DNA from: Nomia melanderi | Lineage: Eukaryota > Arthropoda > Insecta > Hymenoptera > Halictidae | Assembly (NCBI RefSeq): GCF_051020985.1 | Contig: NC_135001.1 | Span: forward strand, 14,563,896-14,627,895 | Reading direction: 5' to 3' | Length of the DNA: 64,000 bases | Shown: one piece after another, positions 14,501-27,000 of the stretch | How positions within the stretch are numbered: the stretch's first letter is position 1 | How the letters are laid out: every line of letters begins with the position of its first letter | The notes under the pieces: model-generated | The model's input: the letters and a program-made list of their open reading frames with translations, nothing else | Database searches by the model: none | Told to the model about the DNA's origin: nothing | Position numbers and translations under genes: made by a program

Positions 14501-17500
14501 GAGAGATATTATTAAAATCGTAAATTCAAAGTGCTGTAGCGCAAGAATATATCGATATTTCGGACGGAATATCGTCAATAAATAAATTATAATGTTAACA
14601 GTTGGTTCGAATAGGATGGACCGACGTGCTACACAACCATTGTCACCATTGTTGCAATTTAAGAATTGTTCCCTGAGAAGATTAATTTTCAGACGGAGTA
14701 ACATTAATTTTAATTTATGCGCATCAAATTTTTTTTACACGGATATCTTAAAGATAAAATATACGAGAACTTTCCAACAACTATTATGGAATTAAAGGCA
14801 AACATCGAGGAACTTTCACTTCATAAATTCGTATACGAGGATTGCGGAATACCAGAGACGCAACTGGGAATACTGGATGATATTATGTTTATAAAGTAAT
14901 TTTTCCATATGTTCACTTTTTTATTTTATCAATATACAAATTCCATGTATACTGTTGTATATAAATTGAAGGTTTAATTTTATGATCCATCTTAATAACA
15001 AATGTATGTCATTACTGTGTAATAATATGAAGTGTTAACGGTGGGGTAACATAAGCTATACGTAAGAAAAGATTTGTGAACGGTCCATAAAACTAATCTT
15101 TTACATTTAAATAGTAAAATTGATCCGTTTATCTAGAGTTATGTATTATTAAACTATTAATATAATATTGGTTGATGCAAAAGTTTGTCCCGTTTTGTGA
15201 TAAAAATTGAAAAAGAATTTTATTTACGACAAATTACATTTAATCAGTATAATATGTGCTGTTCTGTTCAATGTCCTTTCTCCATTTTTCCGGTAGCTGC
15301 ATTATCCCGCGTTCATAGAAATTCTGTGGGTTTTGCCCAAAGAACTGATATAGGTGAGTTTTGCAGTGTTCCAATGAAGTAAAGGTTTTATCATCTAAGC
15401 TGTTTTAAAGCGATCTGATATGGTGGTAATCGGAGGGTGTAAGATTGGGGAAGTACGGTGGATGGATCAAAACATCCTAACCAAGTTATAAGAGTTTATA
15501 ATTCGGTGGCCAAAGACACGTGTGGTCTAGTGTCACGGTGTATGACTCAGGTTTGAATAAAATGAAATATTAGTAGACTATCTGTATAAGAAAGGTTTTA
15601 TCAACGTTTAAAGATTCAATTTATGTATCATTACATTTAACATGTATCGCTAGGTAAAGATGTGCAGTCGGAAATAAAAAATTAAAGCCACCCATAGTTT
15701 TCAACATTTCTCGTGGTAAGCGGAAATTAGAAGGCTAAAATGTAATTTAATAATATCTTTTATTAACTATTAAATTATATACAGATATATTAAATAAATA
15801 AATATTAATAATTTGTGTCTTCTCCTCCTTTGTTTTTATTACAGCATTCACCTTTTCTGACATACTGCATGTGCGTCTGGTAACCATGTCTTTGACTTTG
15901 AGACAGTTTAGCCAAATTTCAACAATTTTGCTTTTAAATTTGTTACTGTAATGGCAGATGATACGTACACAAGAATTTTCAGTAAACTCCAGATATTTTC
16001 AACGGGATTCATGTCTGGAGAATGTAGAAACAAATTTTACTGCTCTGATAACAAACTCTTAATAATAGAATATTATGTACAATAGTATGCATATAACTAC
16101 TATGAAAATATGCAATATATATACATCTTTAAGTAGTTAATAAAAATTAATACTAATTACATTTTAGCCTCTTACTTCCACGATTACCGCCAGAAAACTA
16201 CGGGTGGTTCTAATTTTTTTATTAGGGACTGTAGAATGACGACAAGCAAAAGTTTCGATTTTGGCATCCTACTGGTTTATTTAGAAGTTCGGGGTCTTTT
16301 ATACATAGGTTGGGTAACGGAGCGAGGATTTCGTATCTTATTGGCAGAATATGACACTAGCGTTGTCTTGTTGAAACATAATGTCCTTCCTAACGGCTAA
16401 TTCAAGTCGCTTCTGGTCGACTGCTCGCTTTAGTTCACTTAATTATGAACAGTATTTCTCCGAATTAATTGTATGATTTTCAGGTAATAGCTCATAACAA
16501 ACGATTCCCCTTCAATCATTAAGTGCATAACACAACCTTCTGGTGTAAATTGGCTTTTGCACTGATTGAAGAGGATCACCGCGCTTGGACCATGATCTCT
16601 TTCGCTTAACGTTGTTATAGAAAATCCATTTTTTATCGTCTGTAACTATACGCTTAAAAAATGGATCGATTTCGTTGCACTTTAATAGAGAATTGCAAGC
16701 AAAAATTCAGTTTATTAGATTTTTTTCGTTAACTTAGGCAACGATTTTGATTTCTTGTTAATGAATGAATATTTCAATATTTCTAAAATTGAATTATATT
16801 TTATTTTTTAGTAAAAATGTTATCTACTATCAATAAACATTTAAGCTCAGAATATTATCTGCTGTCGATAAACATTTATCAGCTTTACAATAAAATGCCA
16901 TCTAGCACCAAAACGGAACGAGCTTTTGCATTAACCCAATATTAAATATTTTCTACGATTGCATGTAAATAAACAAGAACAATTACTGTTAATATATTTC
17001 AATAAAAGTTTATAACGTTTGTTACAGACGAGCATAGTCAGTTTGTTATATAGTAAATGGGAAATCTTCATGAAGGAGGTCTACTTGTTCGAAAGACTCG
17101 ATACAAACAGTCGTAACGAAGAAGTAAAACACCTGAAATGTATAGTGTTCATAAGGCCAACAAAAGAAAATATTGAATTATTACGCAATGAACTGAGGTA
17201 TCCTAAATATGGAACATATTATATTTGTAAGTAATTTTATAGTATTTTTATATTTGATTTAATATCTTTGATACTTTGCATCGGACATAATTGTATGAAC
17301 GAATTTAATCTTCAAGAAGATATCGAGGTTCAATCGAAAGCTGTTCGCAATCCTCAGTTGAACGTGTTCAAAAATGTATTTTGGCATACTTGGAACTTGA
17401 AAAATTGAAAAAATACTTCGAAAATTGAAAAAATTAAATGTTAAATAGCTTTTTAAATATCGACTGTTGAAGAAAATAGCTGAATATGGGTTGACTTATT

Positions 17501-20500
17501 TTTACTCTAGATTCATTAAAAAATTTTTTATCAAAAATGATGATCCAACAACTGTGACGTTTCCTTGTTAGATAATTTCTGGCTCAAGAATTTGATAAAT
17601 GCAACATTTTTAAGTTTATATGATGCCTAAGTTTTACAGCAAACGCAACAACTGATCGGCAAGACCTTTGGAAATAGCTTCTTTAATTCTCGGAATAATA
17701 TAAATGTTCGTACAACGAAAACTTTGGAAATAGCTTCTTTAATTCTCGGAATAATATAAATGTTCGTACAACGAAAACTTTGGGTTCACAAAATGTGAAA
17801 CCAATCTTGGACATCCCGTACCTTGAAAAATAATTGTCAACTAAACTTAAAAATGTTTAGTGATTAATGTTTCATTATAATGTAAAATTTGGGATAAAAA
17901 TCAATTCCAAAATCGGAGGCTCCAAAATGGGCGAAAAAAATCCCTCATTTTGCGTCATTCTTTGTAAATATGAGTTTCACCAATTCTTTTTCCACTTTAA
18001 GTTTAATTTTCTAAGAGATACGACTTTATTGTTTCTGATCATTGTATAAATACCTTGGTAAAATTCTAAATTCTTATTGATCGTGATTTGATTGTATCTG
18101 TGACTGCTAGCGTAAATTAAATTTTAAATTGTCAGATATCACTCACGATACTGGTCATTTTATTAAAGACGTCGTAAATACATTCGATAATAAGATCTTG
18201 CTAATTCTTGTTTCCTTAGAATTTTTCTATTACAGGCAGGTTAGTAGATTTATAATAACTATCCATACAATTATCAATAAATTATAACTTATTAACAACT
18301 TTTTATATAATTAATGATATGTCTGTCACCTTCAAGAAAAATTGTTTGGTACATTTTACATGTTCTAATATTTTCAGTATACTTATCAGGTAAGTACAAG
18401 TACAGTTGCCTCTAATTTATTAATTGGACTTCTCTTATTGTACATCTATTTCTTCGTACGAATTTTCAAAGTCACGAAATTCACATCTTCATTATAATTA
18501 TAATTATGATTATAATATTAGAGCATCAGTTATAATGCTCAGTTACAAACTGTATCATAGTCGATATACAAAATTAATTACCTCGTTATTAATACTCATA
18601 ATAAACGAAACAGTTTTCAGACAGAAAGTCATGTGAAGGTCAATTTTGCTTCTTTAAATTGAACCCTTTATTTTTCTTACACTAGTCGATGTACCTGTTT
18701 ACTCTATATAAAAAAAAGTATAGTTATATCGTAAAATTAATAATTGAGATAATAATTTAAGTAATGGACCGTTATTCTTTTTTATTGTAAATAATGATTC
18801 CCTTCTCGGGATACAGAAGTTTTTAATTTACAGTTTTTAATTTAAAAGCTTGTATAATATGAATATTGTCGACAGAATAGCAGAAAAATAATATTTCTTT
18901 TGTATCGGTTCTGAATTATTAAACATTTATAAATAAAAAAGCAAAGCTTCTGTCACAACTTTTGTACTTTTAATTTTCATTTCATTTCGTCTTTATCTTT
19001 AAAACTATTTCTTATCTCTAGCACACAGATATATGAAAAAACATAAAATTAATCTTATGTGATGTGTAAGAAATTATGCTAAAATAAATTTCATTGTTGC
19101 ATCTATTTCTTGTTATTGTATGTAATTTGTCATTACAGCGATACTTTTATAGATTTCAGTAACATTATCGCAAATGCTGACATTAAACTGTTGGCTGAAA
19201 GCGACGAACAAGAGGTGGTGAAAGAAGTGCATGAATATTATGCAGATTATTTAGCTGTCAGTCCGCATTTATTTTCTCTTGGTATCACCGGCTGTTCACA
19301 AGGTAACTTTTGCTGTTCAATAATTCAAGTAAAAATTGTGCAATAAGATGGCATTATTCTGCTATGTTATTTAATTCAATTATATTACCTATAATTATAT
19401 ACAAGGCGTATGCTATAACTATCGCCATGATCTTTCCTGGGCTTCTACTTGTCAAAGAAAATGTTCCAAACAAAAATCAATCTTTTTTTAATCGACTATA
19501 AACTACAATATACGAAATTCTGGAAAAAATTTGCATTCGATAAAAATTCAAGATCATTTTAAATGCCACTATGTATGTTTGTCATCACCATATTGTAGTC
19601 GACGTCAAAATGAAGTCAACGACCCTACAAGCTATGACCTGGATATAATTTTGAAATTTGAAATTTGGGATTGATGAAAGGCATAGTTATTATGGTAAAT
19701 TATATTATTTTTACTAAATCAAATCGTGTTTACTTATGAAGGATGCACTTTTGACTTTTGATTAAACAAAGTTTTCTTCGCAATTTCTTACACTAATTTA
19801 CGACCTACTAAAAATAGATTAATTTTTGTGAAATGGCATGCCTGGAAGTCGGTGGTCCTTTCTATGTTTATTTTACTGAGAGTTTTGATGGTTCTGTTTT
19901 TGTTAGTATTGTCTAGGAGCCTGGATGGGTTTGAGTGTTATTATATATTTGGAAAGTCGAAAATGAGTATTTGTCTTTTGCGTGAGTTAGATGAGCGTTT
20001 GGGTGATTTTAGATCTTTTTCTTTTGTACATTCTACATTTGTTTGATGTATTGAAATTTAAAAATATATTTTCGCAACGTTATACATTATATTCCAAAAA
20101 TTTTATTAAAAGAAATACTTTTAATGGATTTTTAATGCTTTTTTAAAACCATCATATAATAATTTTTCGACGGACACTTGTTTTTTCCTCTAAAAGTATT
20201 CTTGAACAATTTTTTAATATGACCCGCAGCCAAAGTCAGACTTGTATTCGGCTCTTTATACTTGAAAGGTTGTCCATTACTTTTAGGATTATTGCTATTG
20301 TTTTTCCGTTTCTAGTATTACAAATTCTATTTCATATGTTTAACAGGATTACTATGGAATCCAGCACACTTGCAGCGAACCGTTTTAGGCATAATTTCCG
20401 TTCTGCTATCAATTAAAAGGTGTCCTTATATACGCTACCAAAGTAGCTCAGAAATGGCAAAAAGACTAGCAGAAAGAGTACGAGAAGCTCTGACGAAAGA

Positions 20501-22870
20501 ATCAAATTCATTTAACTTTAGGCAAGAATCTAGTCCGGTTCTACTTATATTGGATAGAAGGGATGATCCTGTTACGCCATTATTAAATCAATGGACGTAT
20601 CAGGCAATGGTTCACGAGTTATTAACTATCAATAATAACCGTGTTAATCTGTCACATGTAAAGGGTATTGCAAAGGAATTAAAGGAAGTTGTTCTCAGTG
20701 CAGAACACGATGAATTTTATGCAAATGTAAATGTATATTCTTGACTAACGATAAATATTGTTAACCCTTGGATGGCCGATCGTCTAGCAGTGATGAGAGC
20801 AATTGATGTTGAGTCATTTTGACTCATACTAAAATTTTCGAAATTTGTACTTCAGATTTCGGTTTCTCTATCAAAGTTATATATATAACATTATATAATA
20901 TTTTATTGTACTATAAACGAATTGGTAAATTACGATAAAACAGGATAGACGAAAGAAAGAAGAAAAAATAAAATATAAAAGGACATTGAATGTATATATA
21001 GGAATTCAAAAATATGAATAGCATAATATATATATAAAATGTAATATGTTATTTGATAAATACAATGTGAGGAAAGTCAGTCGGCAGTGGTCGCCTGAGG
21101 GTTAATGTGTATACGTGTGTACAGCTTTAAATTTGTTTTAAATAAAGTAAATAATTTTGAACAGAATTTATATCACAATTTTGGTGAAATTGGGCAAACG
21201 ATAAAAGAACTGATGGACGAGTTTCAAAAGAAAGTTAAGAAACACCAAAAGGTGGAAAGTATAGCCGACATGAAAACCTTCCTAGAAACTTATCCCTTAT
21301 TTAAGAAACTATCCGGTACTGTCTCGAAACATGTAACAGTAGTTGGAGAACTTTCATCATTAGTAGAACGACACCATTTACTGCAAGTATCAGAATTAGA
21401 ACAAGAACTCAGTTGTCAGACTGATCATTCGATGCAGGTATTGCATTTTAAGGCATTTACTGATATTTTATTTACTGCAATATATATTACACTTTTAACT
21501 TCTTTTACAGTTACAAAAGATAAGAGAACTTATCAATAATCAGCAAATTAGGGAAATTGATATGACGAGATTGGTAATGCTGTACGCCCTTCATTATGAA
21601 AAACACGCGAGTAACGATATTAGTGGATTAATTAGTTTACTGAAGAATAAAGGGGTGTCGGAGAAAAATATTAAGGTATAGTAAAACACAACTTATTTAA
21701 CAAGAGTTTTGCTGACATCAAATTGCTTGGAAGCTATTAAAGACTCTCGAATAAGTAAATGTGTAAATGTGTACACAATGTTGGATCTTTCACTTCTATA
21801 TAAGAATATGCGATTGATTAGAAAATAAAATTGATTGGCAATAGAAAATTATTCAAAATTATATTCAGAAAAAATAAATAACACCTAGATTTTTCAAATT
21901 CAGTCGAAAATTTTCATCATGAGTCTAATACGGTATCATAGGTCAAGGGGTTAAAAGCCTATCATTGGTGAAATTGTACTCCTGGCAATTTTTCTTTTAA
22001 TACTGTTAAAAAAATATAATAACTGTTAATAACATTTTTTTAGACATTTCATTGAACAACTACATACGATAATATTATTATAGAATATACCATTAACGTA
22101 ATTTTTAGGAATGGTTCCAGATAATTATTGGTAATAGCCATGATTAAACACGACTTATTAAAATAGAAAGATTATAATGATAATTAAATACAATAACAAT
22201 TAGATTAATGGCTTTTTCACTTTATTATAATAAAGAATTTTTTAATTATATAAGTCAGACTTTTATCATATAAATAGTAATGAAGTTAAAAGTACGTAGT
22301 CAATATCACAGGTATCATTTCTAATTTCAAATATAATTTTTAAAATGTTTTAGTTTATACACCATATATTAGAATATAGTGGAATTAATTCAAGACATAG
22401 TAATTTATTTGATCGCGAAGCAGTAGCCAAGATTACGAGAAAATTATTCAAAGGTTTAAGCGGAATAGACAATATATATACCCAGCATACGCCTCTCTTG
22501 AATGAAACTCTCGAGGACTTAATGAAAGGAAAATTAAGTCCACAAACATTTCCATATCTTGGAAATATGGTAATATCAAAGAGGTAAGAGTGCATTATTG
22601 TAATGAAATGAAAATAAACGTTGTACATTTTTCTGCAATGTTAGGTATTAATTAAATGATTATTCTCCCAGGCCGCAAGAAATAATTGTTTTTATGGTTG
22701 GTGGTACGACTTATGAAGAAAGTTTGGCTGTGTACAATTTAAATAAACAAAATCCAGGAATAAAGATTATTTTAGGTGGTACCAATGTCCATAATTCTCA
22801 GAGCTTTTTAGAAGAAGTGCAATGTGCTACGTCAGGCATTTTATCAAAGTACAAAAATAATAATAATTAA
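11548..22870 (+). CDS. Vps45: Vacuolar protein sorting-associated protein 45, eight exons
   Basis: This encodes an SM (Sec1/Munc18) protein. In this family Vps45 binds syntaxin-16/Tlg2-type SNAREs and supports fusion at the trans-Golgi and endosomes. Coding exons by my reading are 11548-11640, 17028-17226, 19153-19302, 20347-20726, 21165-21437, 21511-21675, 22354-22583 and 22672-22870. All introns are GT-AG, phases match, and the total is 562 aa against about 570 in human VPS45. Exon 1 gives the typical start with SGPGMKVLLMDKQT (about residues 18-31). Exon 4 holds LILDRRDDPVTPLLNQWTYQ (about 214-233), a hallmark of the family. Exon 5 carries SGTVSKHVTVVGELS, and exon 8 the FMVGGTTYEESLAVYNLN and ILGGTNVHNSQSFLEE blocks near the C-terminus. 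The exon 3 acceptor at 19151-19152 is chosen because a nearby upstream AG (19137-19138) would give an in-frame stop, whereas this one restores YYIYFSN. No frameshift or premature stop is present. Candidate poly(A) signals are at 22895 (ATTAAA) and 23010 (AATAAA). Confidence 0.97.
12650..12860. mobile_element. Foldback (MITE-like) element in Vps45 intron 1
   Basis: The left arm starts CACATGTTGTTACCCATCAA and continues with CTAGTTTCTGAGATATCTGC. The reverse complement of the right arm reads CACATGTTATCACCATACAG and then TTAGTTTCTGAGATATTTG. The arms are about 45-50 bases, clearly related, and enclose about 110 bases without coding capacity. This architecture suits a small non-autonomous DNA transposon. 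I do not see a clear target-site duplication. Confidence 0.6.
12868..12931. repeat. 8-bp minisatellite
   Basis: Tandem units of ATGATAAC, later ATGGTAAC, run about seven times directly after the right arm of the foldback element at 12650-12860. The open frame on the opposite strand here is a product of the repeat. Confidence 0.85.
13795..13840 (-). repeat. Core of a dispersed piggyBac-like MITE, fragment
   Basis: On the minus strand this reads TAGGATCACTGGTGACCCAC followed by AACCAAATCC, next to a TTAA at 13841-13844. It is closely related to the palindromic core at about 27595-27635 and 44652-44685. Only this end is recognisable, so it looks like a truncated or diverged copy inside Vps45 intron 1. 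Confidence 0.5.
14717..14899 (+). pseudogene. C-terminal remnant of a DDE transposase
   Basis: A 60-codon frame reads FFLHGYLKDKIYENFPTTIM and then ELKANIEEL. The FFLxGYLKxKxY...P.TI.ELK pattern is the usual stretch after the third catalytic residue in insect DDE transposases of the DUF4817-containing type. The catalytic D/E region that should precede it is not in frame, so this is a relic lying in intron 1 of Vps45, not a host gene. It is a different piece of a similar transposase class to the fragment near 3190-3560; I cannot tell whether they are the same family. Confidence 0.6.
15168..16939 (-). mobile_element. Inactive mariner element, interrupted by a nested insertion
   Basis: The ends are TTGGTTGATGCAAAAGTTTG at 15168 and, on the other strand, TTGGGTTAATGCAAAAGCTC ending at 16939. 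A TA lies immediately outside each end, as expected of the mariner target duplication. On the minus strand, broken frames give transposase segments NEIDPFFKRIVTDDKKW, KRSWSKRGDPLQ, YELLPENHTINSEKYCS and FQQDNAS (roughly 16700 down to 16340), then PPYQIALKQL near 15410. The first two catalytic Asp blocks (TDDKKW and QQDNAS) remain. The usual PDLAPSDYH third block is degraded and several stops interrupt the frame. Without the nested element at 15665-16231 the length is about 1.2 kb, close to a normal mariner. It lies in Vps45 intron 1, opposite to the gene. Confidence 0.9.
15665..16231 (-). mobile_element. Tc1-like element nested in the mariner
   Basis: CAGTC/GACTG termini enclose inverted repeats of about 80 bases. 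The left repeat contains AAAGCCACCCATAGTTTTC and ends GGCTAAAATGTAAT. The reverse complement of the right repeat contains GAACCACCCGTAGTTTTC and also ends GGCTAAAATGTAAT. On the minus strand, around 16020-15900, a frame reads SPDMNPVENIWSLLKIL, the motif around the last catalytic residue of Tc1/Tc3-type transposases. Stops follow and the N-terminal part is missing, so it is a deleted, dead copy. The outer mariner halves continue on both sides, so it inserted after the mariner did. Confidence 0.85.
17666..17777 (+). repeat. Perfect 56-bp tandem duplication
   Basis: Two adjacent 56-base units starting CTTTGGAAATAGCTTCTTTA and ending with ACAACGAAAA are identical by eye. It lies in Vps45 intron 2 and looks like a recent local duplication. 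Confidence 0.9.
20765..21101. mobile_element. piggyBac-like MITE in Vps45 intron 4
   Basis: The sequence TTAA-CCCTTGGATGGCC ... CGCCTGAGGG-TTAA has TTAA on both flanks and CCCT/AGGG termini, the pattern of piggyBac-type elements. The 337 bases inside carry no transposase. The inner part of the inverted repeat is weak beyond the first several bases. It takes up most of the 438-base intron 4 of Vps45. Confidence 0.7.
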
Positions 22871-24076
22871 AAATTATCTAATTGTATATTTTTTATTAAA
22901 ATATTTACTTCTGCGAATTTATGATCACGAAGAATCGATGTAAGTTATTCTTTTGTAAGAAATAATGTATTATTAATTACCATATTAAATCAAAGCTATT
23001 GCAACAACAAATAAAATGGTACATTCATTTTTTATTGAAAAATATCCTTACTACACTCTGATTTATGAAAGGTAGGCTCAACGTTTTGCGGTGTTGCCGG
23101 GTTCTCATGCATCATGCACATTACTAAAAATATACACAAAATATTTGTATAATATAATCAGCGAAGTTCTTATCATTTTTTGAACAATTAATTTTTAGAT
23201 CTGAAAAAATCAGAGCGTTGTCCCATATAAATATTGAAAATTATTTTCCATAAAATTATAGTTACCGCACTTCTTACTATCACACTTAATAATACTCCCC
23301 ACGGCGGTTGTTTTCTTTCTTGAGCCTGAAATGAAGTATCTCACGGCAGACGATCGATGTATTCTTTTGCACGCTTAATTCTAATTTGATTTAACCTTAA
23401 CGAATAACTTAAACTATACAATCATCGTGGTGATAAATTAAGTAGCAAATTTTATTTAGAAAAGTTCTTTGCATAACAAATAGTTTAGGACAGCGTTTCT
23501 CAACCTTTTTACACATACAGATCGGCGAAAAAGGAAGAAATGTTTTGTGGATCAGATAACGGCCAAGACAGAAAGAAAAACCAACATGGATGGTAATTGT
23601 AATAATAGTATTCGTACTTACATTAATTTATATCTAAAAGCGGTATGAACCTTTATAAGAGTGTTCCAGATCATATCTAGTAGTTCAAATCATTTAAATC
23701 ATTTTAGCCTTTTATACATAAATAAAGCAATATGAAATATGTTTCAACATATTTCCTGCAAATAAATTCACTGGTCAAGGTGTTAATTAAAAACTTAATT
23801 AAATATTACATATTCGTGAATTCTCTGTCCCTATTTTTACGTCCACACCGAAATATTTCAACATAAAGCATCCACTATATAACAACATGTTTATTATTTA
23901 ATTTGTCAATTATTAAGGAATGATTATTAAACAATAATGTAACTACTTTATTATTATTCATTTCGATAAATAATTCAACGAATAAAAATATAAATCTAAC
24001 AATGGAATAAATGATTTACAAACACGATTAAAAGGGAAAAAAGTTGAATGTATAAGATACGGAAAACTGATACAAA
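22871..24076. other. Convergent intergenic region
   Basis: This 1.2-kb gap separates the 3' ends of Vps45 (+) and the 1,588-aa gene (-). It holds the candidate Vps45 poly(A) signals at 22895 and 23010 and one for the opposite gene (TTTATT on the plus strand at 23947-23952). A hAT-like terminus lies near 23492. I see no coding sequence. Confidence 0.6.
23492..23700 (+). mobile_element. One-ended hAT-like relic
   Basis: CAGCGTTTCTCAACCTTTTT closely resembles the CAGNGGTTCTCAACCTTTTT terminus found on many hAT-type elements across animals. About 200 bases of non-AT-typical sequence follow. The matching right end (GGTTGAGAAAC-type) is not visible downstream, so the right border is a guess and the element is probably truncated. 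Confidence 0.45.
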
Positions 24077-27000
24077 TTATGTGACAATATCGCAAACAAT
24101 CGTGAAATGCAAACACCAAAATACTACGAAACATACAATTCCGTAAATAAATGGTAATAAACTTTGCCTAGAGAAAATTGAAAAGCAATTTTCTGTTTTC
24201 TTATCTTCCACTTTCGAAATTTTTATGTGAATATTCGAACATGTTTTACTCGAAACTCTTTCTATGCAACGTATCCGCTGTGTTTTTTTGTTATCCATTT
24301 TTTGAATCAACAACTCCATTAAGGATTTTACATCTTTCAAAACGGTAGAGGATTCTTTTGAACCGTCTTTTGTACTTTGTTCATTATATATATTTACGAT
24401 TGGCGTTGAAACAGATCTTGAAATTTCGTATTCAGACTCGTCGCTTGACGATGCAATTTCCAATCTCGACAAAATGTTCACAATATCTTTACCAGAATGG
24501 CAACTGTCTCTTATGGTGATGTCAATACTGTCACTTTTCGGTGAACTCCTTAATATCTCCTCATATTTGTTTGATGTCTTGTTTCTTGCCTTTTGAATTT
24601 GTATTCTATCTTCTTGTTTTTTTAATTTGCTTTCTATATGTTTTTGGTAGATGTAAATCGCTTTGTACAAATTCTCAACTTGAATCGAAGCACTTTGTAA
24701 AGCCGCTAGTGTTTCGTTAGAAATAAGCTTATCAAGATTATTCAATTTTGCGTCTATTTTAACATGGCAATCTGAATTCTTTAGATACTCGGATGATTGT
24801 TTTAAATGACTTGATGGCGTCAGTTCGTGAAAATGTAATTCGTAATCATCATCATGTTGCTCACAATTTGATAGAAACACATCACTACATTCCTCCATTT
24901 GATTCAAGAATTTCTTACAATGTTTTGTCTTTGAATGTTGTTTACCTTCAAGTTTAATGCTCTCAGAATATATTTCATTGGATGTGTTTATAATGATATC
25001 AGTGGAATTTTTCTCAAAACTCTGTTCTAACTTTTTTGGCAAATTCGACCATTCCGTGGCTACCAATTTAGAAGCACAGGAAACTTGTACAACTTGTGTG
25101 AAACTGTCTGTAACTGAAACCGAGTCTGTCATCGATGAAGCATTGTTACTCTTATCTGTAAATCTTGTTGTATTTTTATTTTTTATGCAACAATCGATTG
25201 CAGCATGTTTAACCGAGGCCATTTCCGTCTGTGTTTTCATTGTTCTTTGTTTTGTTGCCAATGGAGTATCTTCCTCGAAAACAACTTGTATGCCTTTATT
25301 TTCTGTTTCATGAAGCCTCGTCTGGGAAGACGCATCTTTATTAATTTTCTCTTCACAAAAAGTGAAAGTGTCTTTTGTTTGAGGTATAGAATACGTCAGA
25401 CTTGTTTTGTAATGTTGAGCTATTTTTCTTGCAGTGTCTTCTAAATCTGTACAATCCTTTGAATTTTCATAATTTTTCACGATTTCCTTTGAAGTCCTTT
25501 CCTGATAATTGGAATTCTTCAATGAGATTTCTGAACCTTTAATGGGTTGAATATTAAAGATTACATCAGCCAAACTCGCAGACTTTTTCTTCAAACAATT
25601 ACGATATTTCTGTTTATTTTTCATGTATCGTTCAGCCGTGTTCACCAAATTAATGTCTACTCCTTGTTCGCAAAGAAATTCTTTGAGCATAGTCAAGGAC
25701 ATTACTTGTGAAGTTGAAATAGATCTTTCTTCGTTAGCAACTAGTGATTTTTTTAATTTTTCTTTTATTACTAAATCATTGATTTTGTCTTCGATGAAAT
25801 TGGGAGTATGTAATTCAGAATAACTACTTTCTTGTATTTTCTTTTGTTTAATGGTGCTCAATGGGGAAATAATACCAGGAGAAGTCGAACAACACTTCGA
25901 GGACACTAATCTAGTTATATAATCCGAACTCGAAGTGAAATTTGCCGTGCAACTGGTATTAGTTGCGGAAGGGAAATTGCAATTATTCTTTAGTTGAGAT
26001 TTTTCCAGAGGAAAGCTTGATTTTGAATGTGTATCTTCATTATCGTTCGTTATAGAGGATGACACAGAATTTGTTGACGTTATTACAGCTGTTGGAAGAT
26101 GTGAAATTTCTTCATTTAGATGCTGCCGTTTACGAAACATTTCATCTTTAGATTGACTTTTAATTATTTGATTCGAATCAATGTCTCTTGTAGGTTCCTC
26201 TTCCGGAATCTTTACTTGTTCCTTGATTGAAGTGGAATTTGTTTTAGTTCGATATTCATAATGATCCGTCGACTTATTTGTACTTCTCTCAGCTTTTTCA
26301 TCAGTTGGTGTAGATTTTATGATTTCCTTTAGTTTTTGAAGAACTTTGGACTCTCTGGAGGGATTTTGTCGAGTAACTCTTTCCAAAGATGGAGCCTTTT
26401 CACTGTTTTTTGAAGACGGCGACTCTGATCGAGAAGAATCTTTATGTTTTTTGGAAGATACTTTTAATATTCCTGGTTTTAGTTTAAATTTGGACGTGGT
26501 TTCTGGATTCATGAATTTTACCGAACATGTTTCGGCGCTGACTTTCTTTTTCAGCTCACCTATTTTTCCTCGTTTCACTTCCCTGAGAAAAATATTGGAA
26601 ATTATTTTTTATTGAGTTGTTTCCTATGTTCATGCTATTTTTTCGAAATATAATTTGTTTATAATGCCACTGTTCGTGCTAACCCTTTACACTTTAGAAG
26701 GTTTTTACTAGAAATACTCAACGTTCTACGATGAATTACTTACACACGACATTTTTTTCAACTAGCTTAACGAGAAATCGTAAATAAATTAAGAAACAAA
26801 ATATAAAATAAATATTTTATGTACTGATGCATTATACAAAGCTTAATATTAAATATCAAACTTCATAATTTTGCTGCTTCAAATTAAGTGGCGACTGAGA
26901 GACGCATCTGGAGTGTAAAGGGTTAAATGTTATCTATTCTTCCATAATTACAAGATCATGTTTTCAGACTCAATATTCATAATTGATAAACTATCCGTTG

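Noticed and set aside
21105..21164. N-terminal extension of the Vps45 exon 5 frame
   Set aside because: It is intron sequence before the acceptor at 21163-21164; the family sequence resumes at NLYHNFGEIGQ.
24957..25444. Plus-strand frames of 118 and 79 codons
   Set aside because: They are antisense shadows of the long minus-strand exon 24077-26582, with no domain or splice support.
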